Shown piece after piece: positions 1 to 11,595 of a stretch of 64,000 nt of DNA. The position numbers and the translations under genes were made by a program. How positions within the stretch are numbered: the first letter of the stretch is position 1; each line of letters starts with the position of its first letter. The notes beneath the pieces were generated by a model that worked only from the letters and a program-made list of their open reading frames with translations, did not search any database and was not told the DNA's origin. Source of the DNA: Odobenus rosmarus divergens (Eukaryota > Chordata > Mammalia > Carnivora > Odobenidae); NCBI RefSeq assembly GCF_000321225.1, contig NW_004450323.1, forward strand, positions 1,861,301 to 1,925,300, in the 5' to 3' direction.

Positions 1-110
1 TAATTTGTAAAATGATAATAATAGTACCAGTACTTACTTCATAAGGACTAAAAAGATAATTACTGTTAGGTTCTTAGCACAGTGCCTGACATATAGTAAG
101 AGATCAAAAC
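1..110 (+). mobile_element. MIR fragment
   Basis: ATAATAATAGTACCAGTACT...TTCTTAGCACAGTGCCTGAC, 3' half of MIR. Confidence 0.7.
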
Positions 111-354
111 CTGATGAAAAGTATTGCCTAAAAACTAGTAATAGAAATAAAGATCAAAAAGACATCAAAATTTTAACAAATTATTTCTGGATGGTGGCAT
201 TTCAATAAATTTTTATTCTCCTTTTTATATTTTTGTTTCCTAGATTTTCTAAAATAAGCATATATTAGTTTAACATTAGTTTAAATGTTACTCAAAAACC
301 AGTAAGACATGGTCTTTCCTCTCAGAGACAGCAGCTTATTTGGCCAGAAACATA

Positions 355-560
355 GAAACAGACATTTCAAAGAGAATGTTTATTGGGCATTTAATATGTG
401 CCCCCAACCGCTAGGCAATTTACATGCATTAACTCATTTAATCCTTATAACCAATAAAGCAGGTATTGTTAAGCCAGTTTTGTACATTGCTAAGTCATTT
501 TGTACAAACGGTTTCAAAGAGATGAATTAACTTGCCAAAAGTTACTCCAAGTAACTGAAA
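355..560 (-). mobile_element. MIR, antisense
   Basis: TATTGGGCATTTAATATGTG...TTAACTCATTTAATCCTTAT then diverged. Confidence 0.65.
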
Positions 561-689
561 GGTAAGATCCCAACGTTGGGTCAGCCTGATTACCAAAAAA
601 CAGGTCACCAAACTTCACTGCCTCCTGAAGTCGGATAAAAGGAAAATTTTCACCCAGAATCCACTTTTCCTTTCTCTTTACCCACCTTT

Positions 690-845
690 ATTCTTACAGA
701 ACTTATTACCACCTGACATACCACGTTATTTGTCTGTTTCCTGTCCCTAGAATGTAAGCTCCATAAGGATGGGATTTTGTCTGTTCACGGCTGTACTCTC
801 AGCTCCAGCACACAAAAACAGACACTCAATAAGGATGTTAAAATA
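690..845 (+). mobile_element. L2 3' end
   Basis: CCTAGAATGTAAGCTCCATAAGG...CACAAAAACAGACACTCAAT, the typical L2 tail. Confidence 0.7.
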
Positions 846-854
846 AAGGACTCT

Positions 855-1300
855 GAGTAGAGAAGTGACCTGATCGTGTCTCTGTGGACACATCTGGAAG
901 CAGTGCGAAGCTTGCTGAAGAAGTTGCTTACAGGAGTCCAGGCGGGAGAGAACAAGGACACGCACTAGGGTAGATGAGCCATCACTAGAGAGGGAGAGAA
1001 GATTCCAGAAATATCCAAGGGATGGCACTGCTAGGACACGATGATCAATGGGCGCAGGACTGGAGGAAGGTCTGGTCAGGCATTTGTAGAGAGGGGAGAG
1101 AGTGGGGCCAGAGTGACCAGGATGTGCTCAGATACACAGGGAGTACGACACAATGGGAATAATCCAGCTCACCCATGAGAGCACCCGGAGAGGATCTGCC
1201 AGAGAGGCTACGCGTTAAGGGCAGGCCAGAGGTGATTCAGGAGGGCCTGGAGTTTCAGGGACTGAGTTCTGGTGCTGTAAATACCACTGTGAGTGTCTAG
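855..1300 (+). repeat. Ancient interspersed repeat, family not assigned
   Basis: AGTGACCTGATCGTG...GGAGTCCAGGCGGGAGAGAA...GGTAGATGAGCC resembles a widespread old mammalian repeat whose other part is at 2010-2420. Confidence 0.45.
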
Positions 1301-1619
1301 GCCAGGTAGGGGTCACATGCGCTCCAAGAGCTCAGCTGCCTCACTGTGGTGGTTTTCTCCTCTGTGTCCTGGGATTCTGCTCTGAACAGGCCACTGATAG
1401 TGTCAAACCCTCACAAAACTAGCCTCAAACATCCAGGCATTAAGAACTGCATATTTCAATTAACACAGCTTTCTAACTGGTCCCCTTTTAAATCTTTCCT
1501 CACACTGATGCATCTAACAGTACTACCAAATCAATATTCCTAAAAACCCTAATTTCCCAGATTTAAAAATCTCCCAATGGCTTCAAAATGAGACTCTCCT
1601 TGACCCTAATTCTACCTGT

Positions 1620-1870
1620 ACGGTGAAGTTTTAATAGCGTGAGTAGAATCAGGAAGTTCAAATCTGAATCCTGAATCTATCACTTATTAGCTGTGTGACC
1701 CCAAGCAAATAACAACCCCTCTGGGCTTCCTCAGTTCCTCATCTCTAAAATGGGGCTAGTACCCACATCACAAAGCCGTTCCTATCAAGTGAAAATTTTT
1801 ATAAAGTGCTTACTTAGCACAAAATGCTTGGATAGGAGTTGCATCCTTTAAATGTTAGCTATTATTATTA
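1620..1870 (+). mobile_element. MIR, nearly full length
   Basis: TTCAAATCTGAATCCTGAAT...TTAGCTGTGTGACCCCAAGC...CTCATCTCTAAAATGGGGCT...AAGTGCTTACTTAGCAC. Confidence 0.85.
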
Positions 1871-2009
1871 CTTCCCCTAAATAAACTTCCTACACCACCT
1901 GGGAGCATCTCTCCTTGATCATTTCTAATACACAATGCCCAACTCACGGCATCTGCTGGCAAAGTTCCCACCCATGAATCACTACTCCTTAACCACCTGC
2001 AACACCACC

Positions 2010-2420
2010 ACGAGTATTTAGTTAACATTTATACTGTATATTCAAGGTGCTGGGCTGGAAATACAGGAAAAAATACACAGTCCCAACCCACAGAGCTCAT
2101 AGTCTAATAATGAAAGACAGCCAGAGGAAGAGGTGCAATAACATGTTACAAGTGCCAAGGGAAGCTCTTCCTGGAGGCAACACAGATGCTTACACTGAAT
2201 CTTCAAAGCTTAGTGGGTGAACCAGGCAGAGTGGGTGCACATGGAGTAACAGCACCCAGGACTGTGGTCACACACACTAGCCGGACCTTGCTGGAGCTCC
2301 ACGCTGAGGGTAGGCAGAGTGGGCGGAGGGTAAAGGGCCGCGGGATCATGGGGGTCATGAAGTGTTTGGACTTTATTCCTGAGGCAACAGGCAGCCACTA
2401 AACGATGTTAAGCACGGAAG
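2010..2420 (+). repeat. Ancient interspersed repeat, family not assigned
   Basis: AACATTTATACTGTATATTC...GTGCTGGGCTGGAAATACAG...TTGGACTTTATTCCTGAGGC, related to 855-1300. Confidence 0.45.
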
Positions 2421-2832
2421 CCCTGCTTGGGTTCTGGAAGAGCTGCACCTCTGCTGCCCAACGTGGGCTCCACATGTGACTACGGAACACCTGCACTGCG
2501 CTGGGATGACGAAAGAACTAATTTTTCTATTTCAATTAAATTTAAAAACTGATATGCAATTCCATTCCTGGGAAATTTTTAAGTATGTCTGGGTATGTGA
2601 ATCGACTTTCTCAACTGTAAATTTAATGAACTCTAAATACAGATCAAATATTCCCGATGAAAATTCAGTGTCCAAACTAAGATGTGCTATACGTGTAAAA
2701 CATACTCCAAATCTGAAAACTTAATACAAAAAAAGTAAACTATTCCATTATAATCTTCATATTAACCACCTGCTGAAACATTTGAATATATTAAAGATGA
2801 TATTATAATTAATTTCACCAGTTTCTTTTTAC

Positions 2833-3160
2833 CCCCCCCTTTTTTTTTTAAGTGAGCTCCTCGGGGCGCCTGGGTGGTTCAGTCGCTGGGCGTCTGCCTT
2901 TGGCTCAGGTCATGATCCCAGGGGCCTGGGATCCAGCCCCGCATTGGGCTTCCTGCTCAGTGGGGAGCCTGCTTCTCCCTCTCCCACTCCCCCTGCTTGT
3001 GTTCCCTCTCCTGCTCTCGCTCTCTGTCAAATAAATAAACAAAATATTTTTAAAAAATTAAAAAAAATAAAGTGAGCTCCTTGCCCAGTGTGGGGCTTGA
3101 ACTCACGCCACAGAGATCAAGAGTTGCATGCTCCACCGACTAAGCCAGCCAGGTGCCTCT
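2833..3160 (-). mobile_element. Old tRNA-derived SINE, split by a CanSINE
   Basis: Poly-T, AGTGAGCTCC, then ...GGGGCTTGAACTCACGCC...ATCAAGAGTTGCATGCTC...GCCAGGTGCC, an antisense tRNA-like head. Flanked by TCTTTTTAC (2824-2832 and about 3160-3168), a likely target duplication in the DNA transposon. Confidence 0.75.
2862..3069 (+). mobile_element. CanSINE (young) nested in older SINE
   Basis: Full SINE structure with an AT-rich tail, flanked by a perfect 12-bp target duplication AAGTGAGCTCCT (2850-2861 and 3070-3081). Confidence 0.92.
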
Positions 3161-5339
3161 CTTTTTACTTTTTAACATGGCTACCAGGAAACGTAAAATG
3201 GCATATATGGCTCACATTATATTTTAGATAGCAATGACCCAATAGAACCAAAGGAAGATTACTAGAAGCAGGCAGACCAATTAAGAGACTCTTTAGTAAG
3301 AGTCCAGATGAGACACAGGCCTGAATTATCCCAATTCTACCCATGTTCATAACCTAATTCAAGACCTACTACTACTTCTAAAAGCTTGTCCAATCATAAC
3401 CATTTCTAATGAGCTGCTTTTCTCAGAACTACTGAGGCACTTAATCTTCTGTAACATTTGCTTTAGTGCTTAATTTATCACCTGCCATTTCTACTTAATT
3501 TTGGGGTGAGCTGTTTCTCAGAACCATCAGCTGCTAGGCTAAGGGCCACAACTTAGGCATCTAATTTTCCACATCGTTTGATGCATTTTCAATACTTTTA
3601 ATAAACAGAGGTACACGGCTCCCCGGATATTCTGTCACAGTCTGGATACACCCTTGTGGCTAACTTTACCTTCTACAGCAGAAGGTATTGCCAATCTCTT
3701 CCTTCAGACACCTTAGGACATGAGCTAAAATGATATAAAAGTCAACGAAGAATCCAGGCCAATGTTCCAATACAACAGTGATATCTAATCAGTGAGCAAG
3801 CACTGGTAGACTATATTGGATCTATCAGGAAAAAAAGACCAAGATGGCAGAGCAATTTAGCATTTTCACAGATTCCATTAAAAATCAAGCAAACAAAAAA
3901 TTTCTGATTATCCCTGGTTTCCACCGCCAGAGATAACCTTTGCAACCTAAGCATTAAGAACTTTCATTCAAGGGAAAGACACACAGCTTTAACATTTAAA
4001 AATTAACCCCTAAACTAATCCTTCTAACAAATAACACATTTTCCAGGTAGAGAGCCACATATTACTAGTCAATCTGCAACTCAGCCTTTTCACATCTACT
4101 TTTAAGTAGGATGAAGGAAAAAACCTTTTAAGAAAATGTTAAAAAGTATATAAATATATTTTACCGTATCATGGATAACAAAGTACTTCACCTAAAGTAC
4201 CAAGTAAATTTTCTGAGAAGAATTCTTAAAAAACACACTCAAGCAACTGGTCAGCAGAAATAGGAGCTAGCAGCAACTAGTTGCAAGCAAAGAGACACTT
4301 CGTGGTTATTAGTACTGATCTGGGAACTTTGTAGTTCTCGGATTTTTTTTTTGTCTGTCATTTAAAACATAAAGCTGACAAGTTACAACAACCTGAGAAT
4401 CGACCTTTTTTTGCATTTGTTTAATGGCTACAAAGATAATAAATATAACAAAGTGCAAATAAAGTTTCTATCTCCAAACAATCGTGCAATCAAAGATGGA
4501 GTCAGGACAGCTCAGAGGGAAAAATAAGTTAAGGCAGTTCTGTTCTGAAAGGCTGGATAAGAAATGGGGGAAACCTGTCAAAGAGCCTGGATGAAATCAG
4601 GGAGTTAAAAAGAAAGCACTCACTTCCTTCAGCACTGTGGGAAAATCCCAGCTGCTAATAGAAAGCTGAGGAAAGTTTAGTTTGGCTGATTTCATTCTGT
4701 TTTCCTTCCAACATCATCGCCGAGTTCGAACGACTGCTTTCCTCCCCTCACATTACTCAGTAAAAACGCCCCCACTGAATTGAGTTGTCTTCCGGAGCCC
4801 TGCTCCCCCGCAGCCCAGCCTGCAAACGTGCTCAGACGCCTCTGGGCGTGTTGTGGTCTCACCACTCTGCGGGCCGGCGCTCCAAACTCAATGGACAATG
4901 GGAGCTCACCCCCATCAACGCCAACTACAAAGCTCAGGAGGGCCATTTCCCTTTTCCTGCCCAGATGCTGTTTTCCCTCCTTCGAAGTAAGGCCCCGTGC
5001 TCCACTAGAGCCCCAGCATGGGCTGGGGTCGCGTGTTTCCCTCCTCACCTGCAGAGCTGCTGATCCCCTCGAACCCCAAATAAGTTGTATCTCCGCGCAC
5101 GTCCCAAAAGGGATCCCCTTCCCCAGGGGCTTGGTTGAGGGCACGGTTTTCACAGTTCAGGTAGGACGCGGAGGGGATGTCTCTGGACGCTTGGTCATGG
5201 CCCTGCAAGCTAAGCCGTCCGCACTGTCCCCTCCCTAGCCTCCACTTGTCTCCCCTCCCCCTCTAGCGAGAAGAGCGGGGAGGTGCGGGCTGGCAGCACC
5301 GCCACGTCCTCCTCCAGTGGAGCCCACGGGGACACTCAC

Positions 5340-5374
5340 CCTTTCACCACAAAGAAGGGGTCCTCCATGGACAT
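5340..5374 (-). CDS. STX6: STX6 coding exon 1 (partial gene, 5' end only)
   Basis: On the minus strand an ATG at 5374-5372 opens the codons M-S-M-E-D-P-F-F-V-V-K-G, the N-terminus of syntaxin 6. The exon ends after AAAGG at 5340 and is followed by a consensus splice donor GTGAGT (5339-5334), splitting the Gly codon after its second base. Syntaxin 6 is a Qc-SNARE of the trans-Golgi network and endosomes; its SNARE and C-terminal membrane segments are encoded by exons beyond base 1 of the window. The exon sits in a CpG island, as expected for a housekeeping first exon. A second in-frame ATG (codon 3) is also conserved. The assignment rests on an exact 12-residue match, the donor site, and the position next to MR1 and IER5 as in human 1q25.3. 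Confidence 0.93.
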
Positions 5375-5600
5375 GGCGTCCCGGCCCCCGGCTGCCTCAC
5401 GCCTGCTCCGCGCACAGGGCGCCCTCCGAGCCCCCCTCTGCCCACCTCACCGGTCTGCCGCAGCCGCCGGCGCCTCGGCCTGGGGTACCCAGAGCAGCTG
5501 GCGCGCGCTGGCCGGGGCGCACCGGACCGCCGCCGGTCCAGCACTCGATCGCCCCGCGGACCGAACCCCGGACTCAGACGCCGGCCCCCGCGCCTGCCTC
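5375..5600 (-). other. STX6: Probable STX6 5' untranslated region
   Basis: GC-rich sequence immediately upstream (minus strand) of the STX6 ATG. The transcription start cannot be fixed from sequence alone: there is no TATA box, as is usual for a CpG-island promoter. The right-hand boundary is an estimate. Open frames crossing this stretch on both strands are products of GC-rich composition. Confidence 0.5.
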
Positions 5601-6017
5601 CTCCCCCGGCTCCTCCCGGCGCGTCTGGCCGGCTTGACCCCGCCCCCGGGACCCGCGGCCTCGGCCAACCACAGACGCCGCCCGTTGCACCACTTCCGCA
5701 CCCGCGCTCACGTGACCAGGGCCGGCCCCGCCCCCCGTCGGCGGGGCTTGGGCGCCGCGTCACGCAACCCTGGAGGCGGGGCTCGGAGGCGGGGCTCGGA
5801 GGCGGGTGGGCGAGAGCCGGAGTTCCTCCCACACCCTTGCCCACTCTGCTTGTTTCCTCCTGGGGGGCGATTAGGTTTTCAAGATATGCACTAGTACCTG
5901 ATTTGTACAATCCTTTTACCTTTCCTGTACTTTTAACACTTGATTTTGATAACATGATTTATAAATCCATCTTGTCCTTGCAATAAAGCGCGCTCATGTA
6001 CGTTTTCTGACTATGAT

Positions 6018-6735
6018 AATGTTGCACAACTCCTTTATGCAGGTCCTACTATGTGTTCCGCAATGCCCTAAAGGCTGCGTGTGCGTTATCTCAATTTTCC
6101 TGGGGGAAGGTATTATTTCCAATCTGTAAATGATAAAAGTTCAGAGGTTTCAAGATTGCCTGTGGTCACACACCCTGGCTGTTTCTCTGTGCTCTCCACT
6201 AGACTGGATGTATTTTCTATTGCTGTGCATCCTGCAAGTGAGCAGTATGGTAATTTTTTTCATACCGCATACAGTGCTTCCCTGGAGAGAACTCCTTTAA
6301 GAGACTAAGAAGGGGCCAGGTATGGCAATTTCTTACCAGCTGTAGTTCAAGAGCCCTTCCAGATAGCATTTTGGTCATAGCAATTAGCCAGCTCTCATGC
6401 TATGTATGCTATAGGCTTTGTGAACTTTAATTGCTAATTATCACTGAGCACTTACTGTGTGTCAGGCACTGTGCTGTTATCTCAGTTGCTCTCATATGAG
6501 GTAATTACCACTATTATCCCCATTTTACAAATGAGAAATCTGAGAAATCTGAGATTCGTGAAGGTTAAGTGACTTGCTCAAGGTCACCAGTCCTTGTGCG
6601 GATGGAAGAGTCCTCAGGGCCAGACAAACCCTGTTTGAACCTGGAGTCTATTATTTGGTTTCTCATCTATAAAACATGAATAATAATATTTAGCTTGTGG
6701 ATTATCGTGAAGGTTAAATAATGCATGTAAACCCC
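6018..6735. mobile_element. Cluster of three MIR fragments
   Basis: Antisense MIR at about 6018-6175 and 6440-6600 (CATTTTACAAATGAGAAATC...AAGTGACTTGCTCAAGGTCA) and a sense piece at 6640-6735 (TTTCTCATCTATAAAACATG). Confidence 0.75.
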
Positions 6736-7353
6736 AAGGCCCCCAAAGAGTGGGGCAGCATTTGCAAAGGTGCAACCAAACCAATGTGAGTTTGCTCCTA
6801 AGTGAGTCAGAAACTGAACCATGTTGAGTTGTCATACAAAGAAAACTTTTATTTGCAGCAAAAAAGGAGATCACGGGGAATGGCTTCCAAAGCCCTGATT
6901 CTGCAAGAGAGGGTGAATGGGTTCCTTTTGTTTAGGATTAGGATGAATATTTAGATAGGGAAGCCTTGTTCCTATGTAGAGGTGTGCATAAGGTTGCCCA
7001 AGTGCTTTAAGGAAACATGCTTATACGTGTGTTGTATGTTATGTAAATGAGTCTAAGTCTCCTCCTTGGGCAGATATTTTAGTATTATGATGAAGTAAAG
7101 GTAGTTGTAGGTCATTCCAGAGCTCCATCTGTGCAGTCATGAGTGGGGGTTCAGCTCAAAAGGTCTACGTGGTCTGGGCTGGTGGGAGGTCTTATCAGGG
7201 CCTTCACCATCACCTGAGGGGTGGTTTTGGGTTTCATGTGCTGAGTTAAGAGGTAAGCCAGAAAGAAGAGCTTAAGGGAAAATGTAAGACAAAGATTAGT
7301 GAGTACAAGCAGGTAGGCAGGTAGGCAGTAAATTAGGCTGGGGAGGAGATGCT

Positions 7354-7545
7354 GGGATGCCTGGGTGGCTCAGTCGGTTAAGCGTCTGCCTTCTGCTCAG
7401 GTCATGATCCCAGGGTCCTGGGATTGAGTCCCTCATCCGGCTCCTTGCTCACCCAGAGCCTGCTTCTCCCTTGGGCTGCCGCTCCTCCTACTTGTGCTCT
7501 CTCTCTCTGACAAATAAATAAACAAAATCTTTAAAAAAGAAAAGA
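7354..7545 (+). mobile_element. CanSINE
   Basis: GGGATGCCTGGGTGGCTCAG head, tRNA-like body, CT-tract and AAATAAATAAAC tail. Confidence 0.92.
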
Positions 7546-7711
7546 AAGTCTCCATGTTTCTCTGAGACCCAGGACGAATAGCGAGGTCAGATGTGGGGAA
7601 AAGAAATTTTGGGGAGAGAACCATTTAATTTGGCCATGGACATATTGAGATGAGAAGGCAATAAAGGATCATTGTTCATTCATTCAACAAACACATGTAA
7701 TTGAGGGGCAG

Positions 7712-7930
7712 ATGAGAATACTGATTAACAGCCGTACTTGGAGCCAGATTGCTCAAGTTCAAATTCCAATTCTGCTGCTTCCCGACTATGGTGTCTTGGG
7801 CAAGCTGTTAAATCTCTCACTGTCCTCATCTGTGAAATGGACTGCATGGTAACACCTTCCTCATAGAGTATTACAAGGATTAAATGAATTGATGTGTGAA
7901 AGGTGCTTAGAACAGTACCCAGCACCTGTT
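7712..7930 (+). mobile_element. MIR
   Basis: GGAGCCAGATTGCTCAAGTT...CCTCATCTGTGAAATGG...AAGGTGCTTAGAACAGTACC. Confidence 0.85.
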
Positions 7931-8775
7931 GCACTCTTACTGTGTGCTAGGCACTGAGGACACAGAGATGAAAAGGCTTGGCCCTTGCCTTCAAGGGACC
8001 CTCAGACTGTGGGACAGACAGGCCCCATGGAAAGGAAAGCTATTATTAAAATGAGGGAGAAACAAAGGAAGCTACTTCTTTTTTTTTTCTTTTCTTTTTT
8101 TTTTTAAGTTTAACAGGCCCCAGGTCCTGGCATAAACAATCACTCAGGAAGAATACTCAGCAAAAAGCCATCTCCTCCCAACCCCCTGCCAAAAAAAAAA
8201 AAAAGAATAAAAAATTCTCATGGAATAAAAAATCAAAGCAGTAGTTGCCTTGGGGTGGGAGTATTGACTGGGAAAGGAAACTTTCTGAGGTGATGGAAAT
8301 GCTCTCTATCCTGATAGGAGTGTGGCTTATACAGTTATATGGCTTTGTTAGAACTTATCAAACTGTAACACTTAGATTCTGTTCATTTTGCTGGAAGAGG
8401 CTACCACTCCGCCTCTGAGTTTTCTGTACAGTCCTGAGAGGACATCCAGGAGAACCTCCAGTCCCTGAGTTAGTCTGCAAAGTTAGGAGATGAGTGACGG
8501 GGGGAGCCTGCTGGGGGCCAGGCGCAGGTCACTAGGCCACGGATTGGATGAGAATGAGGATCGGAAAGTATGGAATCACATCCTACCATTAAGGATTCCA
8601 GGGTAGGCGGGAGCCATCCCTTTCCCTTAAAAGCTGTGGGGCTCCATGACATCCCTACAAGGGAATCTCTTCTACTCCAAAATGAGAATGAAAATACCCA
8701 ACCTGCTCCCTTACAGGTTGTTTTAAGGATCAACTGGGATGTTGTATGCGAAAGCATTTTGGAAAGTAGGGGGTA

Positions 8776-8954
8776 GGGCGCCTGGGTGGCTCAGTTGGTT
8801 AAGCGACTGCCTTCGGCTCAGGTCATGATCCCGGGACTCCGGGATCGAGTCCCGCGTCGGGCTCCCTGCTCAGCAGGGAGTCTGCTTCTCCCTCTGACCC
8901 TCCCCCCCATGCTCTCTCTCTCTCAAATAAATAAATCTTTAAAAAAAAAAAAAA
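8776..8954 (+). mobile_element. CanSINE with 14-bp target duplication
   Basis: Head GGGCGCCTGGGTGGCTCAGT, A-rich tail. Flanks GAAAGTAGGGGGTA (8762-8775) and GAAAGTACGGGGTA (8955-8968) differ by one base, indicating a fairly recent insertion. Confidence 0.93.
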
Positions 8955-8984
8955 GAAAGTACGGGGTATTGTAAGTACCCTAAA

Positions 8985-10020
8985 TCCTTTTTTAAAAGTA
9001 ATTGAAAATGTTTTCCTTGTGGTAAAATACAAGTAACAAAATTTACCATCTTGACCATTTTTAAGTATACAGTTCAGTAGTGGTTAGTACACTCATAGTG
9101 TTGCTCAACCAATGTCCAGAACTCTTTTCATCTTTGCAAAAACGGAACTCTGTACCAATTAAACAACTCTCTATCCTCCCCTTCCCCCACCCACTGACAA
9201 CCAGCATCCTACTTTCTGCATCTGTGGATCTGACTACTGTAGGAACCCCATAACTGAAAGCATACAGTATTTGTCTTTTTGTGATTGCCTTATTTCACTT
9301 AGCATAATGTCCCCAAGGTTCATTCATGTTGTAGCATGTGTCAGAATGTCCTTCCTTTTTAAGGCTGGATAATATTCAGTTGTGTGTACATACCACATTT
9401 TGTTTATCTATTCATCTATCCATGGTCACTTGGGTTCCTTCTACCTTTTGGCTACCGTGGAATCATGAGGCATGACCATAGGTGCACAAATACTGCTTCA
9501 AGACCCTGCTTTCAATTCTTTTGGGTATATATCCAAAGTGGAATTGCTGGATCATATGTTAATTCTATTTTTAATTTTTTGAGAAACCACCAGACCGTTT
9601 CCACGGTGGCTGGACCATTTTACAATCCCACTAACAGTGCACAAGGGTTTCAATTTCTCCACATCCTTTCCAACACTTGTTATTTTGTTTGTTTGTTTGT
9701 TTTTAATAGTACTCATCCTAAAAGGTGTGAAGCAATATCTTGTTGTGGTTTTGATTTACATTTCCTTAATGATTAGTGATGCTGAGCATCTTTTTGTGTG
9801 CCTATTGACCTTTTGTGTATCTTCTTTGGCAAAATGTCTATTCAAGTTCTTTTTCTTTTTTAAGATTTTATTTTTAAGTAATCTCTACACCCAATGTGAG
9901 ACTTGAACTCACAACCCCAAGATCAAGAGTCACATGCTCTACCAACTGAGCCAGTCAGGCTCCCTTCAAATTCTTTGCTCATTTTTTGAGTTGTTTTTTG
10001 TTGTTGAGTTCATCCTAAAT
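8985..10020 (-). mobile_element. LINE-1 3' part, antisense
   Basis: Antisense L1 3'UTR and end of ORF2 (GTGGTAAAATACA..., CAATTCTTTTGGGTATATAT, CTCCACATCCTTTCCAACAC, GTGGTTTTGATTTACATTTC). Interrupted by an old SINE at 9848-9965. Open frames inside it are decayed. Confidence 0.85.
9848..9965 (-). mobile_element. Old tRNA-derived SINE inside L1
   Basis: TTTTTTAAGATTTTATTTTT then ...ACTTGAACTCACAACCCC...ATGCTCTACCAACTGAGCCAGTCAGGC, same family as 2833-3160. Splits the L1 at 8985-10020. Confidence 0.82.
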
Positions 10021-10360
10021 CCTTTTTGAAACAGCACAGAGTAAGGGAGAAAAGTGTTACATACATGTTAGGTATTGTATTCTTCATCATTTCCCCAATT
10101 TTTTAAAAACCCTGATACACATATGTATGTTCTAGAATACTCCAGGAAACAGTCACTTAAGTTGGTTTCCACTGATCCAACTATGGCTGTCTATGTTTCC
10201 CAGCCCCAGCCACAGGAAATATCCACACAGTTGTTATGTTTTCTTTCCTCTCCTTGGATGTTACCAACATCTCCCACTTTTACTCTCTACATACTGGTTT
10301 AAAATAAATAAGGAGGAATTCTAGTCAACTTATATAGCCCAACACAAAGAAGTGATTAAG

Positions 10361-10492
10361 GATTTTTTTTTAAGTAGGCTCCATGCCCAGCGTGGAGCCC
10401 CAAAGCAGGGCTTGAGCTCACAACGCTGAGATCAAGACCTGAGCTGAGATAAAGAGTTGGACGCTTAACTGACTGAGCCGCCCAGGTGCCCC
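10361..10492 (-). mobile_element. Old tRNA-derived SINE
   Basis: Poly-T, AAGTAGGCTCCATGCCCAGC, GGGCTTGAGCTCACAAC, ending GACTGAGCCGCCCAGGTGCC. Confidence 0.82.
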
Positions 10493-11062
10493 AGTGATTA
10501 AGAATTTGTGGAATATACATTTATGATTATCAGAAGTATTTAAAGGTGTGTAATGACAGGTATGGAAAATAGCAAGACATAAAATTGTATATATGATATA
10601 CATTTTTATATACACTGTTCATTTTTATGTATACATTTATGCACATATACACTCTTCATTTTATATACACATTTATACATATATACAAACATTTGTATAC
10701 ATAGAAAATTTTTATATGTACAAAAAAGGAAATGTATTTAAGATTGGTAATTTTTACTTGGATGATCAGAAAAACAAAAAGTAAAAAAAAAGAGAAGTGA
10801 GAAAGCCAAGTGACCACATATTTAAAAACTACATCAGAAGTTAGCAGTCTTAAATCCTTTCTAGAATAAGGCAAGTTAGGCACATATGAATGAATGGATA
10901 TTGGTAAGTATTAAAAGTTAAAATATGTTATTGGAATTCAGTGACCTCCTTGACAAAACAGTTAATTTGAACCATTGTAGGAGGGCAGGTTGACCGTTAC
11001 CATTTTCTACGAATTTGTCAGGGCACAGGGAATCTCTCCTGGTAAACGAGAGAATGCTCGTT

Positions 11063-11190
11063 TGATTGCTAACATTTACTTACTATGATTGCTCATTTAC
11101 TTACTATGTACCAGACATTGTGCTGGTAGTGATCTCCATGCATAATCTTCAGAAGAGGCTCCAGTGCATAATCTTCAGAAGAGGCTCCAG
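11063..11190. repeat. Two adjacent short tandem duplications
   Basis: A roughly 23-bp unit (GATTGCT..CATTTACTTACTAT) occurs twice at 11063-11107. A 26-bp unit beginning TGCATAATCTTCAGAAGAGG occurs twice, identically, at 11139-11164 and 11165-11190. Confidence 0.9.
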
Positions 11191-11392
11191 AATTTCTACA
11201 TAGGGCAGGTCTTAGAACTTGTTTGTACATCAGGGCTAGGAGGCTTGAACTCAGGTTACAAGATAGACCCACTGTCTTTTCTTCCACTACTGGTTTATTT
11301 GGGACAGCTCAAGAGTGCCGATGCTGATTGTGTGTGTGATAATAGTGCTCTAAACTCCCAACAAGTGACCGGTCACCTCTTGGGTCCACCAC

Positions 11393-11595
11393 TGGGGATC
11401 TCATTGAATCCTTACAACAACTCTGTAAGGAGGATAATGTTATTACCCTCCTTTTCCACAGGAGAAATCTGAGGCTTTGAGAGGTTGATAATTTGCCCAA
11501 GGTCTCATAGCTAGGAAATGGCAGAGCCCCATTTGAATACAAGTTTGTCTGACTCCTAAACCCATGTTCTTTGCTACAGTATTCTACTGCCCATT
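11393..11595 (-). mobile_element. MIR, antisense
   Basis: CAACTCTGTAAGGAGGATAA...GCCCAAGGTCTCATAGCTAG...GACTCCTAAACCCATGTTCT. Confidence 0.82.

Larger units (their letters stand above)
2450..3236 (-). mobile_element. DNA transposon remnant (same family as 48703-49268)
   Basis: The right end, read on the minus strand, gives a terminal segment CATTGCTATCTAAAATATAA then TGAGCCATATATG-like sequence. This parallels the left end of the element at 48703, so the two are opposite-orientation copies of one hAT-like family. Split at 2832 by an older SINE. Confidence 0.6.
1..5339 (-). other. STX6: STX6 intron 1, 5' part
   Basis: Everything left of the STX6 exon-1 donor is intronic. It holds MIR and L2 fragments (left part), an ancient repeat, a three-layer nested transposon stack at 2450-3236, and then repeat-poor, AT-rich sequence from about 3240 to 4700 in which I see no coding signal. 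From 4700 to 5260 GC content rises toward the CpG island. Frames of about 150 codons on both strands at 4690-5240 have no recognisable domain and are treated as chance. Confidence 0.8.
5260..5830. promoter_or_regulatory. STX6: CpG island promoter of STX6
   Basis: A dense patch of CpG dinucleotides and GC boxes (repeated GGCGGGG/CCCCGCC units around 5728-5805) in otherwise AT-rich DNA, covering STX6 exon 1. It includes the palindromic E-box TCACGTGA at 5708-5715, the core bound by USF and MiT/TFE (TFEB) factors. GC boxes lie on both sides of the E-box. No gene starting in the plus direction could be recognised, although such islands are often bidirectional. Confidence 0.85.

Noticed and set aside
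5283..5955. Open frames of about 203 codons on both strands in the STX6 CpG island
   Set aside because: The two strands are open at once because stops are rare in GC-rich DNA. The real coding part is only the 35-nt STX6 exon.
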